Shown here: positions 7,121 to 14,331 of the stretch, piece by piece
Position numbering within the stretch: the stretch's first letter is position 1
Layout: the number at the start of each line of letters is the position of its first letter
NCBI GenBank assembly: GCA_035291645.1
Contig: DATDRQ010000036.1
Span: forward strand, 1 to 16,946
Direction: 5' to 3'
DNA: 16,946 bases
Source: DATDRQ01 sp035291645
Lineage (GTDB): Bacteria > Chloroflexota > Anaerolineae > Anaerolineales > UBA4823
Notes under the pieces: generated by a model
The model's database searches: none
What the model saw: the letters and a program-made list of their open reading frames with translations, nothing else
What the model was told of the DNA's origin: nothing
Made by a program: the position numbers and the translations under genes

Positions 7121-8514
7121 CGTATTTCCATAATCGCTTGGCGGATAGTTTCCGCAAATGCCCGGGCGCGCTCGACTGCATCACCCAGGTGACCGGTAGA
7201 ATCCATCAGCTGGCTCAACTGCCCGGCGTCCAGGTATTCCAGGAAAAAATCGTCCTGGCAGACCAGGTCGCCCAGCGGGTTGTTTTTCCCGCTGCGCACG
7301 GCCTCCCAGGCCGCCAGGGCGTGCAAGCGCAGTCGTTCGTGGGCCTCCTGCCGGTCTGCGCCGGCTTTCCCCATCGCCGCCAGCACCCGTTCGGTGGCGG
7401 AAAACATCCCGTAGGACTCCAGATTTTTGGCGATGGCGGCCTCGTCCACCTGCAGCCCCCGGACGAGGCGCGTGGAGACCAGCAGCAGCTCATCCGCCAA
7501 TAAAAAGGCCTCCGGGAGCAGCATCCTGCGGTTGGCTGAATCGTCGAGCGTCCTCTCCAGCAGGGAATGGGCGGCGTTATCCCAGGCCAGGCGCGGCATT
7601 TGCGCCAGGGCTCGACCGAGCGAATCGATCTTCTCGGCGTCGATCGGGTTGCGCTTGAACGGCATCGCCGAGGAGCCGACCTGCTGCATCCCAAACGGCT
7701 CCGCCAGCTCGCCGAACCCAGGCGATTGCAGCACCCGCAGGTCGAAGGCGAACCGGTACAGCGACCCGCCTAAACCCGCCAGGGCGCTGACCACCCACCA
7801 GTCCTGTTTGCGCGGGTAGGTCTGCGTCGCGACCGAAAAAAAGGGCAGCCCCAGGCGCACTGACAGGCGCGTCTCGAATTCCGCCAGCCGCTCTGCCCCC
7901 AGCAGCTCTGCGAACGCAGCTCCCGTCCCCACCGCTCCCTTGAAGCCCTTGCCGCGCAAGTTCCGCCGGGCGCGCCTGAGGTCTTCCCAATCCAGCAGCA
8001 GATCCTGGGCATACTGAGCAAGGCGGTAGCCCAAGGTCGATGGCTCCGCTGGCTGCAGGTGGGTGTAGCCCATCACCGGGGTCTCCGCCCAGGTATCGAT
8101 CCTTTCCGCAAAAAGCGCCAGCAGTTCTCTCAGGCGTTCCAGGATCAGGTCCAGGGATGCCCGGGTGCGCAGAACGTCTGCGTTGTCCTCGATGTCCGCC
8201 GAGGTCGCCCCCAGGTGCAAGGCGCCGCCTCCCAGGGCAGCCTGCCCGGCGAACACCTTCAGCTCTGCGACGAGATCGTGGTGGATCTCGGCTTCGATCG
8301 CCAGCGCAGCCTCCACATCCACGTCGCCGGCATGTTGGCGCAAGTCCTGCACCTGTTCAGGAGATAACAAGCCGTACTCCGCCTGCACCTCGGCCAGAGC
8401 CACCCACACCTGGCGCCAAAGGCGCCGTTTGTGGACTTCGCTCCACAGGCGACGCATGTCCTCCGAACCATAACGCCAGCTGAAAGGAGATCGATACGTT
8501 TCGAAATCAGGCAT
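7117..8514 (-). CDS. purB: Adenylosuccinate lyase
   Basis: A 465-residue fumarase/aspartase-superfamily enzyme, best read as adenylosuccinate lyase, which releases fumarate from SAICAR and adenylosuccinate in purine synthesis. Family motifs are in order: EAEIHHDLVAEL (H78, H79), LHLGATSADIEDNADVLRTR at 99-118, the catalytic GYTHLQPAEP with H152, and the signature loop GSSAMPFKRNP at 280-290 with the catalytic Ser (S281 or S282) and K287. These fit PurB better than aspartase, fumarase or argininosuccinate lyase, but a paralogue acting on a related substrate is possible, since no other purine gene lies nearby. The ATG at 8514 has no strong ribosome-binding site. A good promoter lies about 30-65 bases upstream. 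It heads a two-gene unit with the GyrI-like gene through a 4-base overlap. Confidence 0.88.
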   Translation of the reverse strand: MPDFETYRSPFSWRYGSEDMRRLWSEVHKRRLWRQVWVALAEVQAEYGLLSPEQVQDLRQHAGDVDVEAALAIEAEIHHDLVAELKVFAGQAALGGGALHLGATSADIEDNADVLRTRASLDLILERLRELLALFAERIDTWAETPVMGYTHLQPAEPSTLGYRLAQYAQDLLLDWEDLRRARRNLRGKGFKGAVGTGAAFAELLGAERLAEFETRLSVRLGLPFFSVATQTYPRKQDWWVVSALAGLGGSLYRFAFDLRVLQSPGFGELAEPFGMQQVGSSAMPFKRNPIDAEKIDSLGRALAQMPRLAWDNAAHSLLERTLDDSANRRMLLPEAFLLADELLLVSTRLVRGLQVDEAAIAKNLESYGMFSATERVLAAMGKAGADRQEAHERLRLHALAAWEAVRSGKNNPLGDLVCQDDFFLEYLDAGQLSQLMDSTGHLGDAVERARAFAETIRQAIMEIR

Positions 8515-8550
8515 ATGTGTACTTTAAGGTTGAATAACCGGTTTTCATTC

Positions 8551-8579
8551 ATTATACTGAGCAGCCCGTAGGATGAGAA
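8551..8579 (-). promoter_or_regulatory. Promoter for purB
   Basis: On the minus strand: TTCTCA at 8579-8574 (4 of 6), a 17-base spacer, and a perfect TATAAT at 8556-8551. The predicted start near 8544 gives a 30-base leader to ATG 8514. It sits back to back with the kinase promoter. Confidence 0.55.
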
Positions 8580-8595
8580 GGCTCCTTAGTTGGAT

Positions 8596-8624
8596 TTGCA
8601 TTATCCTGGTGGACTGGCTATAAT
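8596..8624 (+). promoter_or_regulatory. Promoter for the propeller kinase gene
   Basis: TTGCAT at 8596-8601 (3 of 6), a 17-base spacer, and a perfect TATAAT at 8619-8624. The predicted start near 8631 leaves a leader of about 64 bases to TTG 8695, or about 112 to ATG 8743. Only 16 bases separate it from the -35 of the divergent purB promoter. Confidence 0.5.
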
Positions 8625-8694
8625 GGAAAAAATTTGCCAGCAGTACCGCTCTTCGAGGTCTGGCTGGCTGAAAGAGCACGGGGTCACATAGAAA

Positions 8695-10557
8695 TTGGAT
8701 TACCCAACCCAGAAGACTCCTGAGGGCCAACTTGAGACAGGCATGATGCTCTCAAACCGCTACCTGATCCAGCAGTCGATCGGATCAGGCGGGATGGGAG
8801 CAGTATATCGTGCCCGCGATCTGCACTTCCCCAGCGTCACCAAGCTCGTCGCGGTTAAAGAGATGGTCCACCGTGCCCGGGATCCTCAACTACGGGAAAC
8901 GGTATTGCGTAATTTCGAACGCGAGGCCAACCTTTTGGCCACCCTCTCACACCCCGCTATCCCGCGTATCTATGATTACTTTTCTCACGGAGAGCGCTCT
9001 TACCTTATCCTTGAATACGTTCAGGGCAAGGATCTGGAAAAAATATTGAGCAGCACCTCCGAGTTTCTTCCCCAAGACCTGGTCGTTCGCTGGGCGATCG
9101 AGCTGTGCGACGTGCTGCAATACCTGCACACCCATTCTCCAGAGCCGGTCATCTTCCGCGACCTTAAGCCCTCCAACGTGATGGTGAACGAGCACAACCA
9201 CATCATCCTGGTCGATTTCGGGATTGCCAAGACTCTCCAGGCAGGCGCGCGCGGGACAATGATCGGGACCGAGGGTTATTCACCTCCCGAGCAATACCGC
9301 GGCGAAGCCACTGCCCAGGTGGATATCTACGCACTTGGTGCCACCCTGCACCACCTGCTCACCCGCCGCGACCCGCGCCTGGAGCCACCCTTCTCCTTCG
9401 GGGAACGCCCGATCCACCAGATCAACCCCCAGGTTTCCCCCGATGTGGAAGCGGTGGTAACCAGGGCCCTCCAGTACGAGTCGGCGGACCGCTTCTTGAG
9501 CGCCCTGGATATGAAGGACGCCCTGCTGGCTGCCCATGTCGTTCCCGCCTCACAGAACCGTTCAACCTCGCCTGCGGCTCCACCCGTAATCCACGCCAAC
9601 GCCGCCCGGCCGGTCTGGATTTTTTCCTGCGAGGACGAAATCCGCGGCACTGCCCGGATCGACCGCGGCGCGGTGTACTTTGGTTCATACGATCACTGCC
9701 TGTATGCGCTGAGCGTGGAATCCGGCAAGCTGCTTTGGAAGTACGAGTCCGATGGCGGGATCGTCAGCCGGCCAGCCGTGTTCGGAGACCTGATCTGTTT
9801 CGGATCCGAGGACTATCGTCTGCACGTGGCTGCCACCCGGTCCGGGTCCGTCTCCTGGACTTACTACACCAAAGGTCCGGTACGCTCTTCGCCGGAGATC
9901 GCTCATGGACACATCTTCTTTGGATCCGACGATGGTTTCCTGCACGCCGTCAATCTGTCCACCGGGCGGGGTACCTGGCAAACCGACACCTCCTTTCCCA
10001 TTCGCTCTTCTCCACTGGTCGAGAGCGATTCGATCTATTTTGGGAACGAAGAAGGCGAGTTTTATTGCCTCGACTTTCGGGGAACGCCGCGCTGGAGATA
10101 TAAGGCCAGGCGCGCCATCACTTCTTCGCCAGTGTTCTGGGATAACCTGATCTACTTTTCCTCGCTCGACGCCAACCTGTATGCGCTCGACGCGAAATCA
10201 GGCTGGGTTTCCTGGCGGTTCCGGCTTGGCAAAGGCTCGATCTGCACGCCATGCGTAAGCGATGGACTGTTATTCGCCGGCGCCGCAGACGGCAACCTGT
10301 ATGCGGTGGATACCGAAACCAGCCGGGAGGTGTGGCGCTTTACGACTGGCAACCAGGTTTCTGGTTCACCGTTAGTCTACCAAGGAGCACTCTACTGCGG
10401 GTCTATCGATGGGTGTTTGTACTGCCTGGAAAGCCACTCGGGGAAGCTGGTCTGGAAATTCGAGACCGGTGGGCCGATCACCGCAACCCCCATTGTCCAG
10501 GACGGCATCCTTTATTTCGGATCGACCGACCACCAGTTTTACGCTCTCCCTGCATAG
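8695..10557 (+). CDS. Ser/Thr protein kinase with C-terminal eight-blade PQQ-like propeller
   Basis: A 620-residue Hanks-type kinase. The kinase domain is about 23-283: glycine loop GSGGMGAVY at 30-38, K55 in VAVKE, helix-C E77, catalytic loop FRDLKPSN at 154-161 (D156; the usual His of HRD is Phe), DFG at 174-176, and GTEGYSPPEQ at 191-200. A short Pro/Ser linker leads to a PQQ-like propeller, residues 305-620. In its blades the strand Trp falls at 308, 348, 388, 428, 467, 507, 547 and 587, an almost exact 40-residue period, which implies eight blades. Typical blade text is YFGS.DGxLYALD..SGkxxWxf. No membrane helix is present, so it is likely soluble and cytoplasmic, with the propeller as sensor or scaffold. 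The start is either TTG 8695 (used here, weak GGGG upstream) or ATG 8743. The PP2C gene follows on the same strand. Confidence 0.92.
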   Translation: MDYPTQKTPEGQLETGMMLSNRYLIQQSIGSGGMGAVYRARDLHFPSVTKLVAVKEMVHRARDPQLRETVLRNFEREANLLATLSHPAIPRIYDYFSHGERSYLILEYVQGKDLEKILSSTSEFLPQDLVVRWAIELCDVLQYLHTHSPEPVIFRDLKPSNVMVNEHNHIILVDFGIAKTLQAGARGTMIGTEGYSPPEQYRGEATAQVDIYALGATLHHLLTRRDPRLEPPFSFGERPIHQINPQVSPDVEAVVTRALQYESADRFLSALDMKDALLAAHVVPASQNRSTSPAAPPVIHANAARPVWIFSCEDEIRGTARIDRGAVYFGSYDHCLYALSVESGKLLWKYESDGGIVSRPAVFGDLICFGSEDYRLHVAATRSGSVSWTYYTKGPVRSSPEIAHGHIFFGSDDGFLHAVNLSTGRGTWQTDTSFPIRSSPLVESDSIYFGNEEGEFYCLDFRGTPRWRYKARRAITSSPVFWDNLIYFSSLDANLYALDAKSGWVSWRFRLGKGSICTPCVSDGLLFAGAADGNLYAVDTETSREVWRFTTGNQVSGSPLVYQGALYCGSIDGCLYCLESHSGKLVWKFETGGPITATPIVQDGILYFGSTDHQFYALPA

Positions 10558-10585
10558 GGTTGGGCGCGGTTTCCGGACCACGCAG

Positions 10586-10633
10586 GCTTGCGCGCAAACA
10601 CGCTTGCGTGCAAGCAGGCTTGCATGCAAGCAC
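10586..10633. repeat. Three tandem 16-bp palindromic repeats
   Basis: The units are GCTTGCGCGCAAACAC (10586-10601), GCTTGCGTGCAAGCAG (10602-10617) and GCTTGCATGCAAGCAC (10618-10633). Each holds a dyad: TTGCGCGCAA is perfect over 10 bases, the middle unit has one mismatch pair, and GCTTGCATGCAAGC is perfect over 14. The dyad centres are exactly 16 bases apart. The array lies in the 148-base gap between the kinase stop and the PP2C start, so it could act as an operator array or, in RNA, as a set of small hairpins. Confidence 0.7.
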
Positions 10634-10705
10634 GGATTCGAAGACCGTCGTATCAAAAAAGAAACCGCAGAGAGCATCCCAGGTACACATGGAGCAAGTA
10701 GGCTC

Positions 10706-11602
10706 TTGAGCGAATTTATCCACAAGCTTTTCGGTAGACACCCTGAACCCGAACCGGGGCCTGAGGCTCCTCCAGCCCAGGAAGCTTCACAGCCAACCGG
10801 CGAGGAATTTGTCCCGCCCCACCTGGAGCCTCCGCAAATCCTCGTCGGAGTGGGTCACTCTGTGGGCAGGCTGCGCGAACACAACGAGGATTCCTTATTT
10901 ACACTGACCACCAATCTGGTGATCGATGCCCAGACCATCCCTTTCGGCGTCTACATCGTTGCAGATGGCATGGGGGGGCATCTGCACGGCGAGCGCGCCA
11001 GTGGCGTCGCGGTGCGGGTCATGGCAGGCTATCTCATCGAAAACCTGTATCTTCCTCTCTTCGGTCACCCGGCTGGACAGCCGGATCGAGATCTGCAAGA
11101 TATCCTGCGCCTGGGGGTGGAGAAAGCCCACCAGGCGATTCTCGCGCAAGCCCCGGGCGGCGGCACCACTCTGACAACCGTCGTGGTCTGGAACGAACAG
11201 GTCTCCATCGTCCACGTGGGAGATAGCCGGGCGTATGCCGTGGACCACCAGGGGGGCATAGCTCCCCTCACCCGGGATCACTCGCTGGTCAGCCGCCTGG
11301 TAGAGATGGGTCAGATCTCATCGGACGAGGCTGCCGCTCATCCCCAGCGTAACGTGCTCTACCGGGCTCTCGGTCAGGGGGAGCCGGTCGACGCGGAATA
11401 TTCCAGCCTGCCCCTCTCCCAGGCAAGCCACCTCCTGCTCTGTTCGGATGGCCTATGGGGGACGATCTCGGAAGCCGATCTCTCCCGATTGATCGGTTCC
11501 TCGAACCTGCCAGCCGAAGTTTGCCAGAAATTGGTCGAAGCAGCCAACCTCGCCGGCGGACCCGATAATATCTCTGTCATCCTGGTCCGCTTGCCGGACT
11601 GA
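10706..11602 (+). CDS. PP2C-family Ser/Thr protein phosphatase
   Basis: A 298-residue Mg/Mn-dependent phosphatase of the PPM/PP2C family, the usual reversal partner of Hanks-type kinases. Residues 1-45 form a Pro/Glu-rich tail after MSEFIHKLFG. The catalytic domain starts at about 46, with REHNEDS (E61, D62), VADGMGGHLHGE (D87), GGTTLTTVVV at 151-160, VHVGDSRAY (D173), LTRDHSLV, LLLCSDGLWG (D248) and GGPDNISVILV (D287). All metal-ligand acids are present. The reading frame is open further upstream into the kinase gene, but that part reads as a shadow across the palindromic repeats. I chose TTG at 10706, which has GGAG 11 bases and AGG 3 bases upstream; this start is the least certain point. 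It is probably co-transcribed with the propeller kinase. Confidence 0.9.
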   Translation: MSEFIHKLFGRHPEPEPGPEAPPAQEASQPTGEEFVPPHLEPPQILVGVGHSVGRLREHNEDSLFTLTTNLVIDAQTIPFGVYIVADGMGGHLHGERASGVAVRVMAGYLIENLYLPLFGHPAGQPDRDLQDILRLGVEKAHQAILAQAPGGGTTLTTVVVWNEQVSIVHVGDSRAYAVDHQGGIAPLTRDHSLVSRLVEMGQISSDEAAAHPQRNVLYRALGQGEPVDAEYSSLPLSQASHLLLCSDGLWGTISEADLSRLIGSSNLPAEVCQKLVEAANLAGGPDNISVILVRLPD

Positions 11603-11620
11603 ATCGCTATTCGATATACA
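11591..11620 (+). promoter_or_regulatory. Weak promoter candidate before the 80-residue gene
   Basis: TTGCCG at 11591-11596 (4 of 6), an 18-base spacer, and TATACA at 11615-11620 (4 of 6). The -35 lies inside the end of the PP2C gene. It could let the small gene and response regulator be expressed apart from the kinase and phosphatase. Confidence 0.3.
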
Positions 11621-11658
11621 ATCTAACCAAGGTAGATACAAGCTGAGGGGAAGAAACG

Positions 11659-11901
11659 ATGCCAATCACAATCGTCATTCACATCCAAAACTCGGAACCC
11701 ATCCTGGCTGAAATGGACGAGTTGCCCGATTCGAAAGACACTCTGATCCGGGTGACCAACCCCCGCCGGGTAGACGGCAAGGACCTCCATTATATTGCCG
11801 AGGAGACCGCCTCGGTGATCTGGCCGGTCGAAAAAATCAACTTTATCGAAATCCTGTCTTCCGGGGACGAAGAGAGCATCATCGGATTCGTCAGGGAGTG
11901 A
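11659..11901 (+). CDS. Small conserved-looking hypothetical protein, 80 residues
   Basis: A short acidic protein of 80 residues with a strong ribosome-binding site (GAGGGGAAG at 11645-11653, just before the ATG). The sequence is mostly beta-strand-like: ITIVIHIQNSEPILAEMDEL at 3-22, TLIRVTNPRRVDGKDLHYI at 28-46, and a final strand with SVIWPVEKINFIEILSS at 52-68. There are no Cys, no membrane segment and no signal peptide. I do not recognise a family. It ends 4 bases before the response-regulator ATG, so the two are almost certainly co-translated. That makes a role linked to the regulator, such as adaptor, inhibitor or small partner, a reasonable guess but not shown. Confidence 0.7.
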   Translation: MPITIVIHIQNSEPILAEMDELPDSKDTLIRVTNPRRVDGKDLHYIAEETASVIWPVEKINFIEILSSGDEESIIGFVRE

Positions 11902-11905
11902 ATCT

Positions 11906-12649
11906 ATGGATGATAAATTCCGCGATCGCCGCATCCTGGTCGTTGACGATGAAGAACGCATGGTTCGATTCATCCGGCTCAACCTGGAGTATGATGGTTT
12001 CCACGTGATCGAAGCTTTTAACGGAAGCCAGGCGATCAATAAGATCCGAAGCAACCTCCCCGATTTAGTCCTTTTAGACATCATGTTGCCGGACATCGAT
12101 GGCTTCGAGGTGCTACGCACCATTCGCGAAATAAGTACCGTCCCGGTGATCATGCTCACCGCCAAAGGCGAAGAAGATGACCGGGTGCGGGGCCTGGAGA
12201 TGGGCGCCGACGACTATATCACCAAACCCTTCAGCCCCCGCGAGCTGGTCAGCCGGGTGCGGGCTGTTCTGCGCCGCACGGAAATCATTGGCGGCAGCAC
12301 CCACGGGCTGATCGAAGTGGATGGCCGGCTCAAGATCGACTTCGACCGCCACGAGGTTTGGGTGGAAGGCAAGCTGGTGCAGCTGCGCCCCACCGAATAC
12401 CGCCTCTTGTACCATCTGGTGAAGAACGCCGGCTGGGTACTGACCCATGACCAGATCCTGACCAAGGTCTGGGGGTATGAATACCGTGATGAACCTCATT
12501 ACGTACGGTTGTATATTAATTACCTGCGCCAGAAGCTGGAGGAAGACCCTGCCAATCCCAGATACATCTTGACGGAACGGGGTGTTGGCTACCGCTTCAT
12601 CGATTTCCGCAGGCAGCAAGAATCCAAAGAGCCGACAGAGGATTCTTGA
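11906..12649 (+). CDS. OmpR/PhoB-family response regulator
   Basis: A 247-residue two-domain transcription factor. The receiver domain, residues 8-122, has the acid pair D14-D15 (LVVDDEE), phospho-acceptor D58 (LVLLDIMLPDIDG), T85 (IMLTAKG) and K107 (YITKPFSP), so it is a normal phosphorylatable receiver. The winged-helix DNA-binding domain spans about 132-233: LRPTEYRLLYHLVKNAGWVLTHDQIL, then VWGYEYRDEPHYVRLYINYLRQKLE and the wing RYILTERGVGYRF. The C-terminus is a short polar tail. No histidine kinase gene lies next to it or anywhere in the window, so it is an orphan here. The gene follows the 80-residue protein by 4 bases and lies downstream of a Ser/Thr kinase and PP2C pair, which could modify it or respond to the same signal. 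Confidence 0.92.
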   Translation: MDDKFRDRRILVVDDEERMVRFIRLNLEYDGFHVIEAFNGSQAINKIRSNLPDLVLLDIMLPDIDGFEVLRTIREISTVPVIMLTAKGEEDDRVRGLEMGADDYITKPFSPRELVSRVRAVLRRTEIIGGSTHGLIEVDGRLKIDFDRHEVWVEGKLVQLRPTEYRLLYHLVKNAGWVLTHDQILTKVWGYEYRDEPHYVRLYINYLRQKLEEDPANPRYILTERGVGYRFIDFRRQQESKEPTEDS

Positions 12650-12696
12650 TCCAGACCCGCCCGATCCGGACCCTCGCCTCCGGACTAATTCAGACC

Positions 12697-12725
12697 TTGC
12701 ACGTCCGCAAACTCTCGACTATACT
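12697..12725 (+). promoter_or_regulatory. Promoter for the NarL-type response regulator
   Basis: TTGCAC at 12697-12702 (3 of 6), a 17-base spacer, and TATACT at 12720-12725 (5 of 6). The predicted start near 12732 leaves a leader of about 17 bases with GAGG at 12734-12737, 11 bases from the ATG. Confidence 0.5.
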
Positions 12726-12748
12726 CTCGGGATGAGGTCAGTTATCGG

Positions 12749-13402
12749 ATGACGAAGCAGCGCATCATGTTAGTAGACGATCACGAGGTAGTCCGCCTGG
12801 GTCTGAAAGCCCTGCTCGACCGCCACCCGAACTTCGAAGTGGTGGCGGAGGCCAGCACGGCCCGCGAAGCCCTGGAGCGGGTGGCAACCTATTCTCCGGA
12901 CGTCGTCGTCATGGATATTCGCCTGCCAGGTGGCTCTGGTATCGAAGCTTGCGAGGAGATCGCCAACAAGTACCCTGCCACCAGAGTCATCATGTTGACT
13001 TCGTACGCCGAAGACGAGATGCTCTTCTCGGCCATCCGGGCCGGGGCATCCGGCTATGTGCTCAAACAAATCGGTGGGGAAGACCTGGTGCGGGCCATCG
13101 AAGCGGTTGGGCGGGGTGAAGCACTGCTCGACCCGGCGGTCACCCAACGCATCTTCCAGGAGGTCCGCAAGGCAGCCAAGGAAGAAGAAGCCTCTGCCTT
13201 TTCGGCGCTCACCCAGCAGGAGCGGCACGTCCTCCTGTTGGTCTCCGAAGGCAAGACCAACCGTGAGATCGCCAAGGCCCTTTTCCTGGGCGAAGGCACC
13301 GTGCGCAACTACGTCAGCAGCATCCTCTCCAAGTTGGGGGTGAGCAACCGGGCCGAAGCCGCCGCTTACGCGGTTGAGCACAACTTAAAAGATTACATCT
13401 GA
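12749..13402 (+). CDS. NarL/LuxR-family response regulator
   Basis: A 217-residue regulator. The receiver domain, residues 4-120, has D10-D11 (MLVDDHEVV), phospho-acceptor D56 (VVVMDIRLPGGSG), the T84/S85 switch position (IMLTSYAED) and K106 (GYVLKQIGG). A helical, Lys/Glu-rich linker (QEVRKAAKEEEA) joins the LuxR-type helix-turn-helix at about 153-210. That part reads LTQQERHVLLLVSEGKTNREIA, then the recognition-helix region GTVRNYVSSILSKLGVSNRAEAA. The pattern resembles DevR/LiaR-type regulators. No sensor kinase is adjacent. A promoter lies about 20-50 bases upstream of the ATG, so it need not be in the preceding operon, whose last gene ends 99 bases away. It converges with the DUF971 gene. 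Confidence 0.92.
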   Translation: MTKQRIMLVDDHEVVRLGLKALLDRHPNFEVVAEASTAREALERVATYSPDVVVMDIRLPGGSGIEACEEIANKYPATRVIMLTSYAEDEMLFSAIRAGASGYVLKQIGGEDLVRAIEAVGRGEALLDPAVTQRIFQEVRKAAKEEEASAFSALTQQERHVLLLVSEGKTNREIAKALFLGEGTVRNYVSSILSKLGVSNRAEAAAYAVEHNLKDYI

Positions 13403-13433
13403 CGGCAAACCACGCCTAGACCTTTGCTGCGGA

Positions 13434-13781
13434 TCACCGTCCGGGTTGGCAGTCAGGACACGGGCACAACCGCCGTAAGAACCCCCAGTTATAAATCCCA
13501 TAATGGTGACCATCTTCCCAGGCGATGGTCAACCCGTACGCGCCGACCGGCTCGACCGCCTGCATGCGCGTGCCCGGGTCATCCCTTTCCGGTCGAGAGT
13601 AGATCTCGGGACCGGGGTCGACGCCCATGTTCTCATGCCCGCCGCGGCATTCGGCGCACGGGCAGGCCTCGCGCAGCAAAGTGAACGAGTAAACGCTCGT
13701 ATGTCCATCATTCCACTGGATGGTCATCCGGCGGTTCCGGCGGTCAGCGGTGATCCCGGTAGGTTTTAACTCATTATTCAT
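13434..13781 (-). CDS. DUF971 (GBBH-like N-terminal domain) protein
   Basis: A 115-residue protein matching the DUF971 family, the domain also found at the N-terminus of gamma-butyrobetaine hydroxylases. It starts MNNELKPTGITADRRNRRM, then TIQWNDGHTSVYSFTLLREACPC, and ends EDGHHYGIYNWGFLRRL. It carries two matching cysteine motifs: CPCAEC at 40-45, and CPCPDC at 106-111, just before the end. These six Cys could bind zinc or an iron-sulfur cluster; which one cannot be told here. The open frame runs on upstream to 13925, but the extra part is the shadow of the SH3b gene, so ATG 13781 is used, with only a weak GAG upstream. It is the last gene of the minus-strand run. Confidence 0.82.
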   Translation of the reverse strand: MNNELKPTGITADRRNRRMTIQWNDGHTSVYSFTLLREACPCAECRGGHENMGVDPGPEIYSRPERDDPGTRMQAVEPVGAYGLTIAWEDGHHYGIYNWGFLRRLCPCPDCQPGR

Positions 13782-13830
13782 GATCTCGCTCGTTCTTACC
13801 TTTGTTACGGAGTCCTTCTCACGGATTACG

Positions 13831-14328
13831 CTACGGGTTCTGCACGACCGAAAGATAGTTTGAGACGGCCCAGCCCCGGCGAGACCGGTCGGACGGGCTT
13901 TCCAGGTACCACCAGCCATACCCATCCGTATCGGTTGGCCCCTCCGTCACCACGAATACCTCCGTCTCCTCGCCGAGCACACGCACCTCACTGTCAAGAC
14001 CTGGTTCCGTCCGCAGGCGCAGCCCGTCCCCGCTAGTTCCCACGATTTGGACGTACGCCCCGATCGATACGTCCCCAGGTGGGGGCAAAGGCAGGGAAGG
14101 CGGCGTAGGGGTCTCCGGACCGGCCGGGGTTGCGGTCGGCGGAACATCCGTCGCGGTGGGTACGCTGATGATCGTGACGACCGCGGTAGACAGCCCGGCA
14201 GGCGCCGCAGACGGGCGGGTGACGTACAATAGAAATAGACCGGCGACCAGCGTCAAGGATCCAAAACCGATCGCTCCAAGGATCAGCCAGGGGTCCAGCA
14301 GCCAGCGTGTCAGGGCTCGAAAATCCAT
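13831..14328 (-). CDS. Membrane-anchored SH3b-domain protein
   Basis: A 165-residue protein with three parts. An N-terminal signal-anchor lies at about 14-35 (WLILGAIGFGSLTLVAGLFLLY), preceded by basic residues, so the rest should be outside the membrane. A Pro/Thr-rich linker covers about 55-85, typical of wall-spanning spacers. A bacterial SH3 domain covers about 87-161, with IGAYVQIVGTSGDGLRLRTEPG and GWWYLESPSDRSRRGWAVSNYLS. SH3b domains often bind peptidoglycan or peptides, but no enzyme domain is attached. The ATG lies 3 bases after the stop of the 33-residue frame, suggesting translational coupling. There is a 49-base gap to the DUF971 gene. Confidence 0.85.
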   Translation of the reverse strand: MDFRALTRWLLDPWLILGAIGFGSLTLVAGLFLLYVTRPSAAPAGLSTAVVTIISVPTATDVPPTATPAGPETPTPPSLPLPPPGDVSIGAYVQIVGTSGDGLRLRTEPGLDSEVRVLGEETEVFVVTEGPTDTDGYGWWYLESPSDRSRRGWAVSNYLSVVQNP

Positions 14329-14331
14329 TGG

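Noticed and set aside
10409..10705. N-terminal extension of the PP2C frame back into the kinase gene
   Set aside because: It overlaps the kinase propeller, translates the palindromic repeats into Cys/Arg/Ala-rich text, and lacks a ribosome-binding site suited to a long form.
12666..12685. TCCGGA repeated 8 bases apart as a possible terminator after the PhoB-type regulator
   Set aside because: The 6-base stem has no U-run after it, and TCCGGA is itself palindromic, so the pairing is weak evidence.
13782..13925. 48-residue N-terminal extension of the DUF971 protein
   Set aside because: It lies over the 3' end of the SH3b gene and in the gap; family similarity begins at MNNELKP.
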